From contig CANTFL010000170.1 of assembly GCA_947650285.1 (NCBI GenBank), forward strand, positions 1-64,000: a stretch of DNA of 64,000 nt, written 5' to 3'. Below are positions 52,418 through 64,000 of the stretch, piece by piece (within the stretch, counting starts at the first letter, position 1; each line of letters opens with the position of its first letter). Source of the DNA: Hyaloperonospora brassicae (taxonomy: Eukaryota; Oomycota; Peronosporomycetes; Peronosporales; Peronosporaceae). The notes under the pieces are model-generated. The model was not told where the DNA came from and searched no databases. It was given only the letters and a program-made list of their open reading frames with translations. A program made the translations under genes and the position numbers.

Positions 52418-52908
52418 TCGAGCAAATCATCTTTCACAAGCAACGCCATCTTTTGTATCGTCGTAATAACCAGCCGATGAGGACGTAGCTGCTGTTCATG
52501 TTTCCGGCTCTGTTGTTGTCTCTTATATTGCGTAGTCGATGCATCGAGCACTGCAGACAAGTAGTCGATACTCAAAGCTCGACATACATCAGACACTCCG
52601 TTTGGATGCATATAATACTTCCTACTACTTGGCGCGGCCACGGCATGAACAGGGGTGTGTTGCGGTTCTACTTGCTGCTGATAACTAGGCTCAGAGAAAT
52701 GCCTCCAACGCGCATGGACGCCTGCATGATAGTGTCCAGAACGTGCGTTGCTAGAACCGTCTGGTGCGATCGATGGGCTTGTTGCGTTTGAAGCGCTTGG
52801 GGGAGCTCGGGGTCGATGCAGGTGCCGAACGAATTCATTGTGTCGTGTGCGTGGGTTTGTAGTAGTAACAGACCTTTCCCTTGGACCAATAGACACGCAC
52901 TGCCCCAT
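52418..52908 (-). CDS. N-terminal part of a possible host protein, cut by copia-1
   Basis: An uninterrupted frame from ATG 52908 runs about 164 codons into the copia-1 LTR (LTR-encoded codons follow up to 52333). The N-terminus MGQCVSIG fits an N-myristoylation signal (Gly2, Ser6) with Cys4 as a possible palmitoylation site, suggesting membrane anchoring. The middle is His/Pro/Ser-rich, and the end (VCRALSIDYLSAVLDASTTQ; RLVITTIQKMALLVKDDLLD) looks helical. No family recognised. The rest of the gene should lie beyond the other end of copia-1, but I did not find it. Confidence 0.45.
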
Positions 52909-54555
52909 GCGGAGGCACCTGCAACGACATCATCTGGCGAAAAGGACCGTTTGAATTGACAAAAGCGCCATATGTGGTGTAGTCGAGTCTGGATCTGGTG
53001 TGTGAAAAAGATACTATATATGTTTTCTTGTGGATAATTACCGCAGCGTGTATTATCTACAAGACAGATAATATAGCCCTCAAACGCACAAAGTTAGATG
53101 ACAAGATAGACGATAGATATACACGTCGTGACAAGGTAATTCCGGGTCTCGTATACTAGACCAAAGCCTAGGATATGAACGAGCACGATCACAACTCTTT
53201 CACACAAAACTTCATTTGCTCTCAGCATGCGATGGTGGATCAATAGAATCTTTCCATATGATTATAGCCAATCCACGATCCTTCATTTTGCAGTTTTAGC
53301 AAATCGGACTATTAGGGGTAGATCAAATTTATTTCGACATCATTTCGACATATTTTGTCGGAAGACAGTCATTTTTTGTTTGATTTCAATACAAATGCCT
53401 AGTGAAAGGCACACCATGTTGCATATTGTGGAAGATTCCGACAAACTCGGTACCTCTGCACTTTATTACCTGTTAAACTTAATTTAATTATGTTGTTTCT
53501 ATATACCACTGCAAAGTAATCTCCACATTAAAGCTAATAATAAGGTCATGTTGGAGTATATCTACGCAGTATACAAATGAATGGCCATCTTTGCATGAAA
53601 GCGAATATAACCGTTATAAACGCTCGTACACTTTAAGAACAAGACAGCACAGAAACATGAGCATGCAGTCGTACGTGACAGGCAACACTAATTCGGCCAT
53701 GTCTACAGCACAAAACAACATTTTATAATATTTTTGTCAAAGTCCCTCACATCAAAACAGCTAAATACGTCTGTCCTCGATGATCCATCCAGTACGCGAT
53801 TCGTCGCGGTAATGGAGAAGTTTGCCATGCTTCTCGCTTTCATCAAGGGCACTAATCGACAATTACACTTAAAACGCTAAACTCTTTTTTTAGAGTCAAG
53901 TAACGAAGTGGTAGCTGTTTTTTTTGCTTTACAAGGATAAATTGTGAACGACTTACTACTCGAAATGGCGCGCACTCTGGAGTGACACTTCATGACAAGA
54001 GTGAGAGGATTTAAAAATAATTCTGCAATATATACGTAAGGTGAGATTTTATTACATAAGTAGCATATGTACTTGATTGCCAGGATATCAACGGACTACC
54101 AGGACGCTGTACTTGTGTGCATAACGCGGAACGCCTTCGACTGGGCGTCTGATATGATGCTTTTCCTAAGCAAGTTCTGTTCGTTATATTAAAAAACGTT
54201 TAACACATGCAGCAATCTCAATGAAAAAGCTTTGAACAAGAAAGTTGTGGCGTCCAAGTCATTCCTTGCAGCTAGAGCTAATTTAGACCTATATTAACTA
54301 AATCACAAGGCATATTGCACATTGTAAAAGACAACAAATGAACCCCTTATTGCGATTTATGTATATAGCAAGGATGAGCAGGCTGCTATCTATGTTAAGT
54401 GCATCTAATACCATCGTCAGCAATTTATTTGGTCAGTATGCGTCTATAAGTAAAAGATGAGCGGCAAAATTTACTAATGATATATTGTCTTTGAACTAGC
54501 GTCTTTCAATATCTTTATTTATAGTACAGATCGCACAATAGCGGAAGATAAAAAA
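52909..54555. other. no recognisable gene
   Basis: AT-rich sequence. An 86-codon ORF at 53227-53487 (+) has no recognisable motif. I see no repeats or RNA genes. Confidence 0.5.
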
Positions 54556-54559
54556 TGGA

Positions 54560-54860
54560 ATAATGTCAACAGCACTAGCATCAGCGTTAACAACATTAGT
54601 ATCAGTGTCAGTGTCAGTGTCAACAGCATCAGCATCAACATCATCAGAAATATCTACAATAACATTAGCGCTAGCATCAGCGTCAAATGCATCAGCATCA
54701 GCATCAGCATCACCGCCAACAGTGACAACATCAGCGTCAACAGCGTCAGTGTCAACAACATCAACAGCATCAGCGATATCTACAATAACATCAACAGTAA
54801 CAACAACATTATCAGCAGCAACAGAAACAACAGGGTCGGCAAGAAAAACGTCAGACTCCA
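54560..54860. repeat. TCAGCATCAACA-type trinucleotide/hexanucleotide repeat
   Basis: Imperfect repeats of TCA, ACA, GCA words. Both strands are open: + reads Ser/Thr/Ala and - reads Asp/Ala/Val (148 codons at 54496-54942, with a hydrophobic N-terminal stretch IVAVIYIMCNSVLLLLYVFL). A secreted Asp-rich protein is conceivable, but simple-repeat origin explains the open frames. Confidence 0.75.
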
Positions 54861-54944
54861 CACGAGATAGAAAAACATAGAGTAACAATAACACCGAATT
54901 GCACATGATATAGATAACGGCAACAATAACGTCAGTCTGCACCT

Positions 54945-56700
54945 TTCAACACTTCGACTATCGCTTAATGCACCTGCTGGACGGCCACTTGTACTTTTTT
55001 CGTCACTGAGTGTTAATTAACAGACGTTACGATATTGACGCATGCTGTAATTGACGTATGGAATGAATTCACCACACGTACATGCCTGATAATTAGTCTT
55101 GTACGTACGAAATATACCATCAGACCGTTTGACATACCTCTTAGTCGCATCTCGTTGTCCCAGCCGTCAATAGATACTACATAAAGAGCTGTGTCTTTTT
55201 CAGTATTACGTCTCTTCCTGTAGCACTGTTCAGCGTGTATTAACTTGATCTTTTCGCACGGCCTATTGTGATCGCCAACACATGTCAAAATCAAATACAT
55301 TGAATGGGCATATAGAGTCCAATTTTTATAGCTTCCCTTGGTGTAAATCCATCGTCTTAAAAGACAGTATCAAATTGTCGGAATTTTTGTCGGAATAAAA
55401 AAGTGTCTGAATCTTTATGGTATGTATGGTCATAAAAAGCTCTAGCCAACCCCTCGCCTGATCTCTCTTCGACTCTATAACACCTAGCATTCAGTCTAGG
55501 GCCAGCACACTTCAGTCGAATCATTTATTAGCTTGTATTACCCAAGGCCGGACATGAGGATAACCCTATCTTGTCAAATAAGTATTCGTGTGGAATGCTG
55601 GATAACTAATTTCAATCGAATAGTTGAATGTACGGTGTATTAGGGGTGAGCCTATCCTATCATTTTTAGGGTTACTGGTGTGTCGAGTGACCCTATTCAG
55701 TCATATAATATAATCCGAACTATGTAATATATCCTGAACCATTAAATTGCTGCGCAATTTGCGGTGTACTCTTTCCGCGAGCATTGTCGTTATAGCTGCC
55801 ACTTCGTCTTTGCCGTCGAGATTGCAACAATCTCACTTTGCCTATCAGCTGACTAACGATGAGCATTAAGTCCGACGTCTTCACAATCGTAGCTTGGGCC
55901 GTTGTAAGGTCATTCACGGAAAGGACATTTGGCATTGATCCTCCCAGCTGCCAGTGGAAGGACGAAAAAGAAGATTTTGATCAACCAATTATTACGTCTA
56001 TCGTCACAAGGGGGCAAGTCTTTCTTTTATCAATGTTGCGTGGAGTATTACAATTATTCAAGTTGGTCTTGCAAAATTGATGGCTAGCTCTTATATACCA
56101 CGGTAGAGTAAGATTAATTGCATAGCGAAGACGCTATTGTCTTTCGTTTGTAAAATTTGGCCGCAAGTCTATTTTTCAACAGGGGAAACGATTTTCGATC
56201 GCATGGCTAAGTTAAATACAGATAATTAGGGTATCTGCTCACAAAAGATGTAATATTTCGTCGCTTTCTCATCCTTCAACTTTCGCTCTTGTGAGCCAGT
56301 CGTTTTTCTATGCATATTTATCGGCGTCGCTTCAAGTCCATTATTTCTATTGGTCTGGTATGTGTTATGCCGTATAAATTCTGCTCAAAGATTTTCTACA
56401 GGTTTGTCAGCAATTCTGTTGTATCTCGAAGAACTGACAAAAAAGTCAAATGGATTAAAATGGCTCATTAAAAGAAAAATGAAAAAATATCTGTGATGAA
56501 TTGCTTATCAGAAATGATGGACCCGGAGGCCAGCGCACAAGAAGAACAACGGTTCTTATCTCAGGGAAAAGGTGACAAGGAATAAGGGGTCACGAAGGCG
56601 ACGAGACATTTAGAGGAGAGGACTTACACCACCTACTGAAGAGAAATTATCGCCAGAAGTACCGGTTAAATGGTACTGAAAGGGGTTGACCACGGTTTCT
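54945..56700. other. no recognisable gene
   Basis: ORFs up to 95 codons without motifs. No clear repeat or element boundary. Confidence 0.5.
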
Positions 56701-56714
56701 CATCTTAAAATCCA

Positions 56715-56990
56715 GTCCTCTAAGGTGGACCTCGGATCCATCAAGGTGACCTTCGCTCCCTTAAGGAAAAACTCGGGTATCTCAACGTGAACCTTGCTCC
56801 CTCAAGGTGGGCCTCAATCCATCAAGATGGACTCGGTCTCTCAAAGTGAACATTGGGTCCCTCAAGGTGAACCTCGGGTATCTCAAGGTGGACCTCGGGT
56901 ATCTCAAATTAAACCTCGGTCCCTTAATGTAGAACTCGGTTCCTAAAGGTGTATTTGGTCCCTTAAGATGGAAGCCGGGTATCTCGATTT
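56715..56990. repeat. ~20-bp minisatellite (CTCAAGGTGAACCTCGGGTC)
   Basis: About 13 diverged units of 19-22 bp, each of the form TC(A)AAGGTG(G/A)ACCTCGG(G)T. The G/C-rich array stands out in AT-rich surroundings. Confidence 0.85.
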
Positions 56991-57123
56991 TTAGCTACTC
57001 CTGTCCAGTCAAATCAGGAACCAGGACAGGAGGTAAGGTTATATTATTGAAGTAAAGGATAGGAAGTAACTTACAACTCCATCTACGATCTACTTGGCAC
57101 GTCTTCGTCTTATATGAAAGAAC

Positions 57124-57345
57124 TTGCACTTGGTCTACACGCCTGTTCCAGGGAAATGGTATATTATGCCCCCCCCCCCCGCCCCCGTTGATGACAGTTA
57201 CGTGGCAAGACCAAGTGTAGCAGAATTCCAGAATTTATTTGACCTGTGGGTTTGTCGAGTGGCAACCCCCCCCCCTCTAAATCCGAAATCGGAAGCGACC
57301 TCTAAGCCTAGTAGTTTTCGAGAACGGAAAAGGCCAAGAGGTTAA
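57124..57345 (+). CDS. unrecognised proline-rich ORF
   Basis: 73 codons with two C-homopolymer tracts (57171-57185 and 57269-57276) that encode Pro runs and make the frame uncertain. It ends in a basic SSFRERKRPRG. Together with the next ORF it may be one gene with a frameshift near 57340. Confidence 0.3.
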   Translation: MHLVYTPVPGKWYIMPPPPAPVDDSYVARPSVAEFQNLFDLWVCRVATPPPLNPKSEATSKPSSFRERKRPRG

Positions 57346-57352
57346 CACCCCT

Positions 57353-57568
57353 GTGATTACGCAAAAAGTTAGAAGCGACAAGCCAACTGAAGGATTTGGT
57401 TATAAGGCCACTATCGACCGAGTCAATCAAGTGGCCACCTACGGGCCCGCCGAGTGCAGCATATCCACTCGGGGCACAAGGTTTACATCTGCCAAGTCTA
57501 ACGCATTTCAGTATCCGTTCGAGCCTACCGAAGAGTTCAAACCGCCAGCCGGCATGTACATAAGGTGA
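57353..57568 (+). CDS. unrecognised ORF, possible continuation of the previous one
   Basis: 71 codons (VRSDKPTEGFGYKATIDRVN ... YPFEPTEEFKPPAGMYIR) of ordinary composition and higher GC than the surroundings. The frame is open upstream to the TAG near 57311. No motif recognised. Confidence 0.3.
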   Translation: MITQKVRSDKPTEGFGYKATIDRVNQVATYGPAECSISTRGTRFTSAKSNAFQYPFEPTEEFKPPAGMYIR

Positions 57569-57599
57569 GTCAAGGTCTATACGCGGCATCGGTGTACCC

Positions 57600-60500
57600 T
57601 CCCCGTACGTCTACAGTCCAGCACAGTGAGAGTTTCAAGGCTCATCACGCAGTTTTAAGACTCCTCCACATATCATTGCTCAGAATTAAAAAATTGTACC
57701 AGACTAAGCCAAAAAAATCATTGACGAAGTAAATTTACGCCCGAAATACAAATTGTTTATAATGGTTAAACGCGTCCATGTATATCTTTTATATCACCGC
57801 TTATGTATCCAATATGTCAAGTTTTACATCTGCATTTATCGGCTATTACTAAATAAAAAACCAAAGGATGGGCTTAACCTCATGTAGTAGCAGAGAGTTC
57901 AACGATGTATAAACCTGGTAAATTATACAAAATTTCATGTGAGTACGATAGATGTACAGGCTAATCACCGAATTGGCAGCTATTATCATAATTACTGTTC
58001 CCAATTGGCATCATAGTGGGCGTTAGCTTTGGTATTTATGGTAGTACTGCCAATTTCCTGACCTCTGCAACTACAAACGTATGCTACATAGAATTCGACC
58101 AGTTTTTTGTGACGCTGCCTTCGAAAAATACGTCTTTGTAATAAATTCTTACCTAATTTTATTCGAACCATATGCCAGCAATATAATACTGCTTTTTTGC
58201 ATGTATCTACCAAAATCTAGCCCATACTTGTGCGGTTATTGGCACCTCGTCAGGATAATTGCATAAGAAGTCGTAATTTGACTAAAAAGATTCCATGTTA
58301 AATGCCAGTAGTCCTCCACAATTGGTGAGGTCATGGTGATAGTGGATAAGCTCTTAAAATTATATAGTCTAGTGATCTTTTAGATTTTGCAGAAATTGTT
58401 TGCGCGCGAAGATGTCGATAAAAAGGTGAATAACATCTTTAGATATTCGAAAGCACATTGCCTGCACTTCCCGTCAAATTGATGGAGTTGTCGTTTTGCC
58501 CCTTTATATAATCATAATGCACTCTACACGCCTTAAATCTATTTATTAGCTCATAAAAGTACTTGTGGAAAAAGCAATAATGCGCTAAGTTATAATTGGA
58601 ATTCAGGATCATGTACAATAGTAGTCAGAATCTGCTAGGATCCTTCGGTTGCTCTCAGTATGATAAAGAAATAGGGCCGTATTTAATCATTCTTGCAATT
58701 GTAAGATCGACAGATAAGTTTGTTCTTGATACTGTAAGCTCATGATGAACTATGTAAGACGATATGTGGGATCAAAAAGATCTAATTTATACCATTATAA
58801 TTTGTTTATTTGAATCAATATGCACAGGCCAAAAATAAAGAGGCATCGACCCTGATTGGAATATTAGTGCATTTCAAATATTTGTGGAACTTGACGAGAT
58901 TTTGATCCATATATCGACCGAATCCAAGTGCGCGTGTGACAATTGCTATGATGTCGGACCACGAATGTCAAATGGCTGTGTACCAGTGACATAATCTTAT
59001 AAGACGAATCGGGTCAATTTTTAGTCATTTAAGATATCATAGGATAAATCAAATCGATCTAGTTGTACAAATTTTTAATAATGGACCATGATGATCGATC
59101 TAATGTATAACGACATTTATAAGCAACGATATATTCGATTGTAATATATTCGCGCGGAAGGCTCCTTTGGACGATTCATTCGAATACTGGGTTATGCATT
59201 CCGTGTCGTATAAATGGAGCATACTCGTCGAAAGGTCGACTACAGTAGTGTAGAAAAGTTGAGGATGAGACCGGCTGTGTTCTCAATCACATGAATGCGT
59301 GTAAAGTATACTACCGAGTAAAAATGGATGTGCATCATGGTGATACAAGAAGGTATTTTCATCAAATTTGATGAATTTAGGCAATTAAATTTTACTTAAC
59401 GACGTATTGTAATATTGGGCAGACTGAGAATGCGCACAAAATTCATTATTCTACTTAAATGAGCACATATCTGATATCTAAGTGCTGTTAATGTTTTGCG
59501 TCATATAAGATTAAAAGGCAAGAGGTTTCGAAACGTGTCCCAGGATTTCGATCGTAAATATATATTTTCTAGATAGATGATATTACAAGGTCTAATATCA
59601 GCAAATGTACCCTTAAAATAATATATACGTTGTTGTAGGTACTACCCCGCTATTAAGAAATGTTACAAGCTATACCGAACTTATTTACGAAGCCGATACG
59701 AGAACTGACCGACTTGGATCAATAAGGCGTGCACCTATATAAAAAGTAGGATCGCGGCAATAGTCGAAACGTTCGAGACAATTGAATATATAAGAAGAAG
59801 GGGATTCGGTCAAGCGATATAGCGTATATAGTCATTCTAGATAGATAAAAAGACTTATCTTGCGAAAAATCCCAGACAACAAGGTCGATGGCGGGGCTTA
59901 ACGATAGCAGATTAAATCAAGCGTCCAGCTGTATATGGGGTCGAAACAACGTAATTCAAGCGGTGACAAGAATCTTCATAAGAAGATAGACCTATCGTTA
60001 AACGACACCACACATATCGAATTGCGTATAAAACGAATTTACTTGGAAAGTTTTAGCCAAAAAATATATCAGACAATGGACATGTTACCGGTGTGCAAAA
60101 CGTCAAACAGATTTCGGACGGGCTATTTAGTACGCAAAACATAAGATAGATAATGGGGTGGAAATTCCGTCCCTAAGTTGGCGCATCTGAGCAACTTTGA
60201 AAGTTGTCGTACTCATCAGCAAGGTAACGATGACATAGAAATACATCAGCACCTTTTCTCAATGCACTTAAAAAATGGATGCACAAGTAATAATGAGCTC
60301 CAATACTTTGGTTCAGCAGAGATATCTTGCATTGAGTAACCTGCTGCATAATGTCTTCATTTCCGCTGGGTCCGTACGACTATTCCTAATTCCTTCAGAG
60401 CAATGGCATCCTGATACTAACTACCCGCTTCTACCACCATCCTTTTGACACGGTTTCCTTACAGGGAAATTCATTTGATAAAGCAAGGTGCCTTAACGCG

Positions 60501-63500
60501 TCATCGTGCCATCGCAAGCTAACATCGCTCTTTTTCTCTGACAGTAACATCATGTGATACTATTTCGTTTTCTCTGATCCTCCTTTAGTGTACGTAAGTA
60601 GCGATAACAATTGTACAAATACATCAGTAAGTAAAAGATGAACACCTATAACGGGAACAGCGCACATTAAAAGAATGAATCGCTTTTGTATTAATAAATT
60701 ATTCTTTTATAATAAAGAAATGTAGGTAACTAAATGAGTGTCTCCCATGAACAATATGATACTTCTTGTGTACAGTAAAGAGGACATAATCAAAAGGAGA
60801 TAAATTTCACGATTATGTTAATTGTAGCAACGTACTTGCAGCGAAAGAAAGTAATGTGGACTTTTGTTTTATTTAACGAATATTTTAACTCGAATAATCA
60901 AGTTAAATAAACCTAAGTAATACATTAAATGGCCTAATGCGGATCTAAAGATATTATTAGTCAAGCGTTCGTCTACATAAAACTAACAACGGTGAATTAG
61001 CAAGCGCTGAACAGTATAATGGTCGCTTCGTAGAAGCCGAGCACAGCAAACGCTGACATTCAGATCGATACTTTAAAGGATACACGATGTGCGAGCTCAG
61101 CAAAATAATCGACAATCATTAACTTTCTCACTCTCCTCGACCACACTGCATCAAAAGGATAGATGTATTAGAAGACAGATTAAACTGTTTTGCCCACTCA
61201 TTGTATGATGAACAGAGATCAACATACGATATACCTTAGCCCTTTTAGATCTATACGTCAAAAGTCATTTGTTTGTTGTCGCGCCCTTTCCAGCTTAGTC
61301 AAGAATGGACCTATGGCTGTCTTAATGTAGAAAAGGCGACATTCCCTACATCAGATGATATATAGTTAACAATATCTCTTAATATTGTACCATTTAGAAT
61401 GCGTCTCGTTTACGTTGGAAAATTCTTTCGTTACATCAAAGTAGTTCTGAGACTCGCGAGATCAAAGACCCGCTCCTTTGTTCCGGTTAACCAATTTACG
61501 TGGCTTAATAAGTCCGTATTTCATGGTTGATAAGAAAACCATATTACGCTACTGCCTTACCTATGTTAAGCCGAATTTTTCAAAGAGCCTCTATAAAATG
61601 TCGCCGTCATCATTCGCCAATGTGTTTCTCTGTTCCCTATATCCTGATTTATAAACAGTATAAAACTATTGATATCGTCACACAATGTCTGGTCGTACTT
61701 GCTTGACTAACATCGATGCTCTGGATAATTTCAAGATAAAGTAATTTTGATTTGTAAAAAGGAAGATCATCACGTGGTAATATGTCGCGCGCCTGTGCCA
61801 ATGGAAATGAATGCTGTAGGATGAAGTAAAAAAGCTAATCGACATCGGCTATACCACAGATGCAGGTAACTAGTAGGTGAAGATACATATATATATAATT
61901 CTTTACCAAAATACATGACGTGATTTTTTCTTCTTAAAAACGATAATCTCATCGTGGTGCACCTCCATCGTCCTGTAGACTTGGGTGAAAAATAATTTCA
62001 AGTTGACCTTTTTTGTACCTCAGGCTCGAGTTTCGGCTGCTCTATGAATATCATATGTTCTAGCACGTCCATCTTCAGACGACGTGGATATAGAGAAAAC
62101 GGTGCATAAGTACCACAATCAACGTGTATTCTTGAATCATTAGCCTTGAATTTTTTTGCTAGGTGAAAAATGAGCTAAGCGCCAGCGAGACCCTCTCGAT
62201 TACCTGAATAATTTAAAAGAGCTTCACCAAGCCGTTAATTAGCTCCTGGCGGCTTAAGCGTCTGCTTACCCCGAATCTGGAAGATCTCTTACGATGCAAT
62301 GCATATCGCTGCTGTAGTGATAAGACCAAATTTTAGGCACGTCCAATATATAATTAAGTGAGCGAGTTAATCTAAATCTTTGTCGGTGATGCGACTAGAG
62401 CTTATGATGTTGTCCAGTCAACGAATCATTCAAACAGGCTTTGTTCCTGTACGCTCTTGAGCTTGTGCATCTAGATAAAAACGTTTTTGGATCAAAGTTA
62501 GTGTGTCGACGTGCTAGAGAAATGGGTTTAATGCTAATGAAACCTATTTACCTATTTTCCACAGTATTATCTCGAAAGATCGTTCTGTTGGACGAAGATC
62601 TATGAAGTAAGATCTATTTGGCCTGCTCTCCATCTAGCTTATGCTACACGAAAAAATAAATTGATGAATTTAGTTATATTCCGATTAGACTGAAGAGAAT
62701 GTCGGTGATCGTACGTCCGGCAAAGGTCGAATCCATTTGCTCTGCCGCCACCATTTGACAAAGGTCAAATATTCGTAGCCCTACTACGTATCCTGGAACA
62801 AATTCACCCTCATTTAACATTTCATGTTTAATAAAATGCTTGAGGACAAATAAGCAGTCCACGAAGTTTTACTAAATAAAACGAAGCACCCTCTGCTTGT
62901 AATTGACATAGCACAAGCTACCTATGCTTAACAAATTGTATGTGGGTGCTTAAACTCTGTATGTACACTGAAGAGGAAAAAGGTACATCTTCAACAATAA
63001 GGTCATAGAGAAGAAACAAAGAGTGCTGGAAGCTAATGTAGTCTTACTGCTAAATAAAACATCTATGATTTTACTCAAGATCTAATATTCGACAAACGTC
63101 AGCTTAAACTGCCCACTTACCACCCATTGACTAAGTTGAGAATCAACTGCTCTTTTATGGGTAATATAAGGACTTATTGCAATCTTCAGCGGAGCAGAAG
63201 TGGATATATACTTCGAAGGTGATAAAGACGTTTGGAATTTACTTAATAAGATGATTCTACAGATAAATTTAATTCAGTGACCTGTCCGATATAGACTTAA
63301 TTGACCCAATGTGGTTTCATTTGCATGTATATGTTTGTCGCTGTCATATTGTGGGGATAGAATCGTCCGTCCGTGGACTGGTATTGTACGTGCTTAGCCG
63401 AGATACACCTCGAAAAAAATTCCTACCTCTTTTGTCCATCCATAGATACTACATGAATCAAACGTACGGGTTGATGATACAATACTGTAAAATATCAGTG

Positions 63501-64000
63501 CAGCAAGTAAGGGAGGTTGTGTCCTGTGCGGTTTCAATAGAAGAAATGACTTGCAATTATGACTGGAAATGAATGTTGACATACTAATTTAATTATGAAG
63601 GCAGTATCGAGCACGTCACTATTATCTTGACTGATAATCACGTCAATTGAAGAATTAAAGCGTATATTTGAGCTGTATGAATCGATATGTAGTACATAAA
63701 AATTGACGTAGGAGGATCTAGATAGTTCGCTTGCCATACTGCAATCTAACGTCCTTCGCGCTACGTTCCACTCAACCCAGACTGGCAGACCCCTAAGGGC
63801 TCGCTCTTGAGAAATGTGTCAAGTGATGTAATTGAAATGATTATGAAACAAGATCCAGAAAATTTCGATTTAAAGGCAAATTAAAATGAGTAAAAAAACC
63901 AAATGACAATACTTGTCAAAAAAAACTTCTTTTTCCACCAGCAATAAGACCCTATGAACAGTATCGTCATAATGAAAGCCGGCGGTACTAGCAAAGGCAG
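57600..64000. other. AT-rich region without recognisable genes
   Basis: No ORF exceeds 90 codons and none has a known motif. I see no LTR pairs, tRNA-like structures or tandem arrays. It may be intergenic DNA or very old, unrecognisable repeats. Confidence 0.55.

Noticed and set aside
54496..54942. Secreted Asp/Ala-rich protein gene
   Set aside because: The hydrophobic N-terminus is suggestive, but the body is a trinucleotide repeat open on both strands. Kept only as a repeat.

Overview
The window looks like gene-poor, retrotransposon-filled nuclear DNA of a filamentous eukaryote, most likely an oomycete (Phytophthora or downy-mildew type). I infer this from the style of the Ty3/gypsy Gag-Pol proteins, chromodomain-bearing integrases, an extra archaeal-type RNase H, and short GT-AG introns in a hAT-like gene. 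I see no rRNA, tRNA, CRISPR or bacterial operon structure.

Layout. 1-840: little recognisable. 840-3520: decayed intron-containing hAT-like transposase gene (+). 3.5-6.1 kb: sparse. 6121-14021: Ty3/gypsy chromovirus copy 1 (+), broken. 14022-17729: remains of a second gypsy family (-), cut inside integrase by copy 1. 18.4-18.8 kb: simple repeats and a 13-bp array of TGACGTCA palindromes. About 18822-52417: one Ty1/copia element (copia-1, -) exploded by two insertions. The first is gypsy copy 2 (19353-27326, +), which has near-identical LTRs, the 5-bp duplication TCACT and intact ORFs. The second is a giant gypsy element (gypsy-4, 31953-51436, -) which itself holds a young copia (copia-2, 33247-38050, -, duplication CCATT). 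52418-52908: first exon-like ORF of a possible host gene ended by the copia-1 LTR. 53-64 kb: AT-rich, with satellites and only small unrecognised ORFs.

Gypsy copies 1 and 2 are the most unusual objects. Their whole length (LTR, leader, gag, pro, pol, 3' region) is tiled by short perfect inverted repeats with stems of 7-12 bp and small loops, far denser than chance. They carry a textbook -1 frameshift signal between gag and pro, two conserved in-frame stops between pro and RT, and an antisense reading frame from next to the 3' LTR back into the pol C-terminus. Gypsy-4 also has a long antisense gene downstream of pol, so a convergent antisense gene may be a recurrent trait of these elements.

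All calls come from reading the sequence by eye. Family names rest on motifs; no database search was run.
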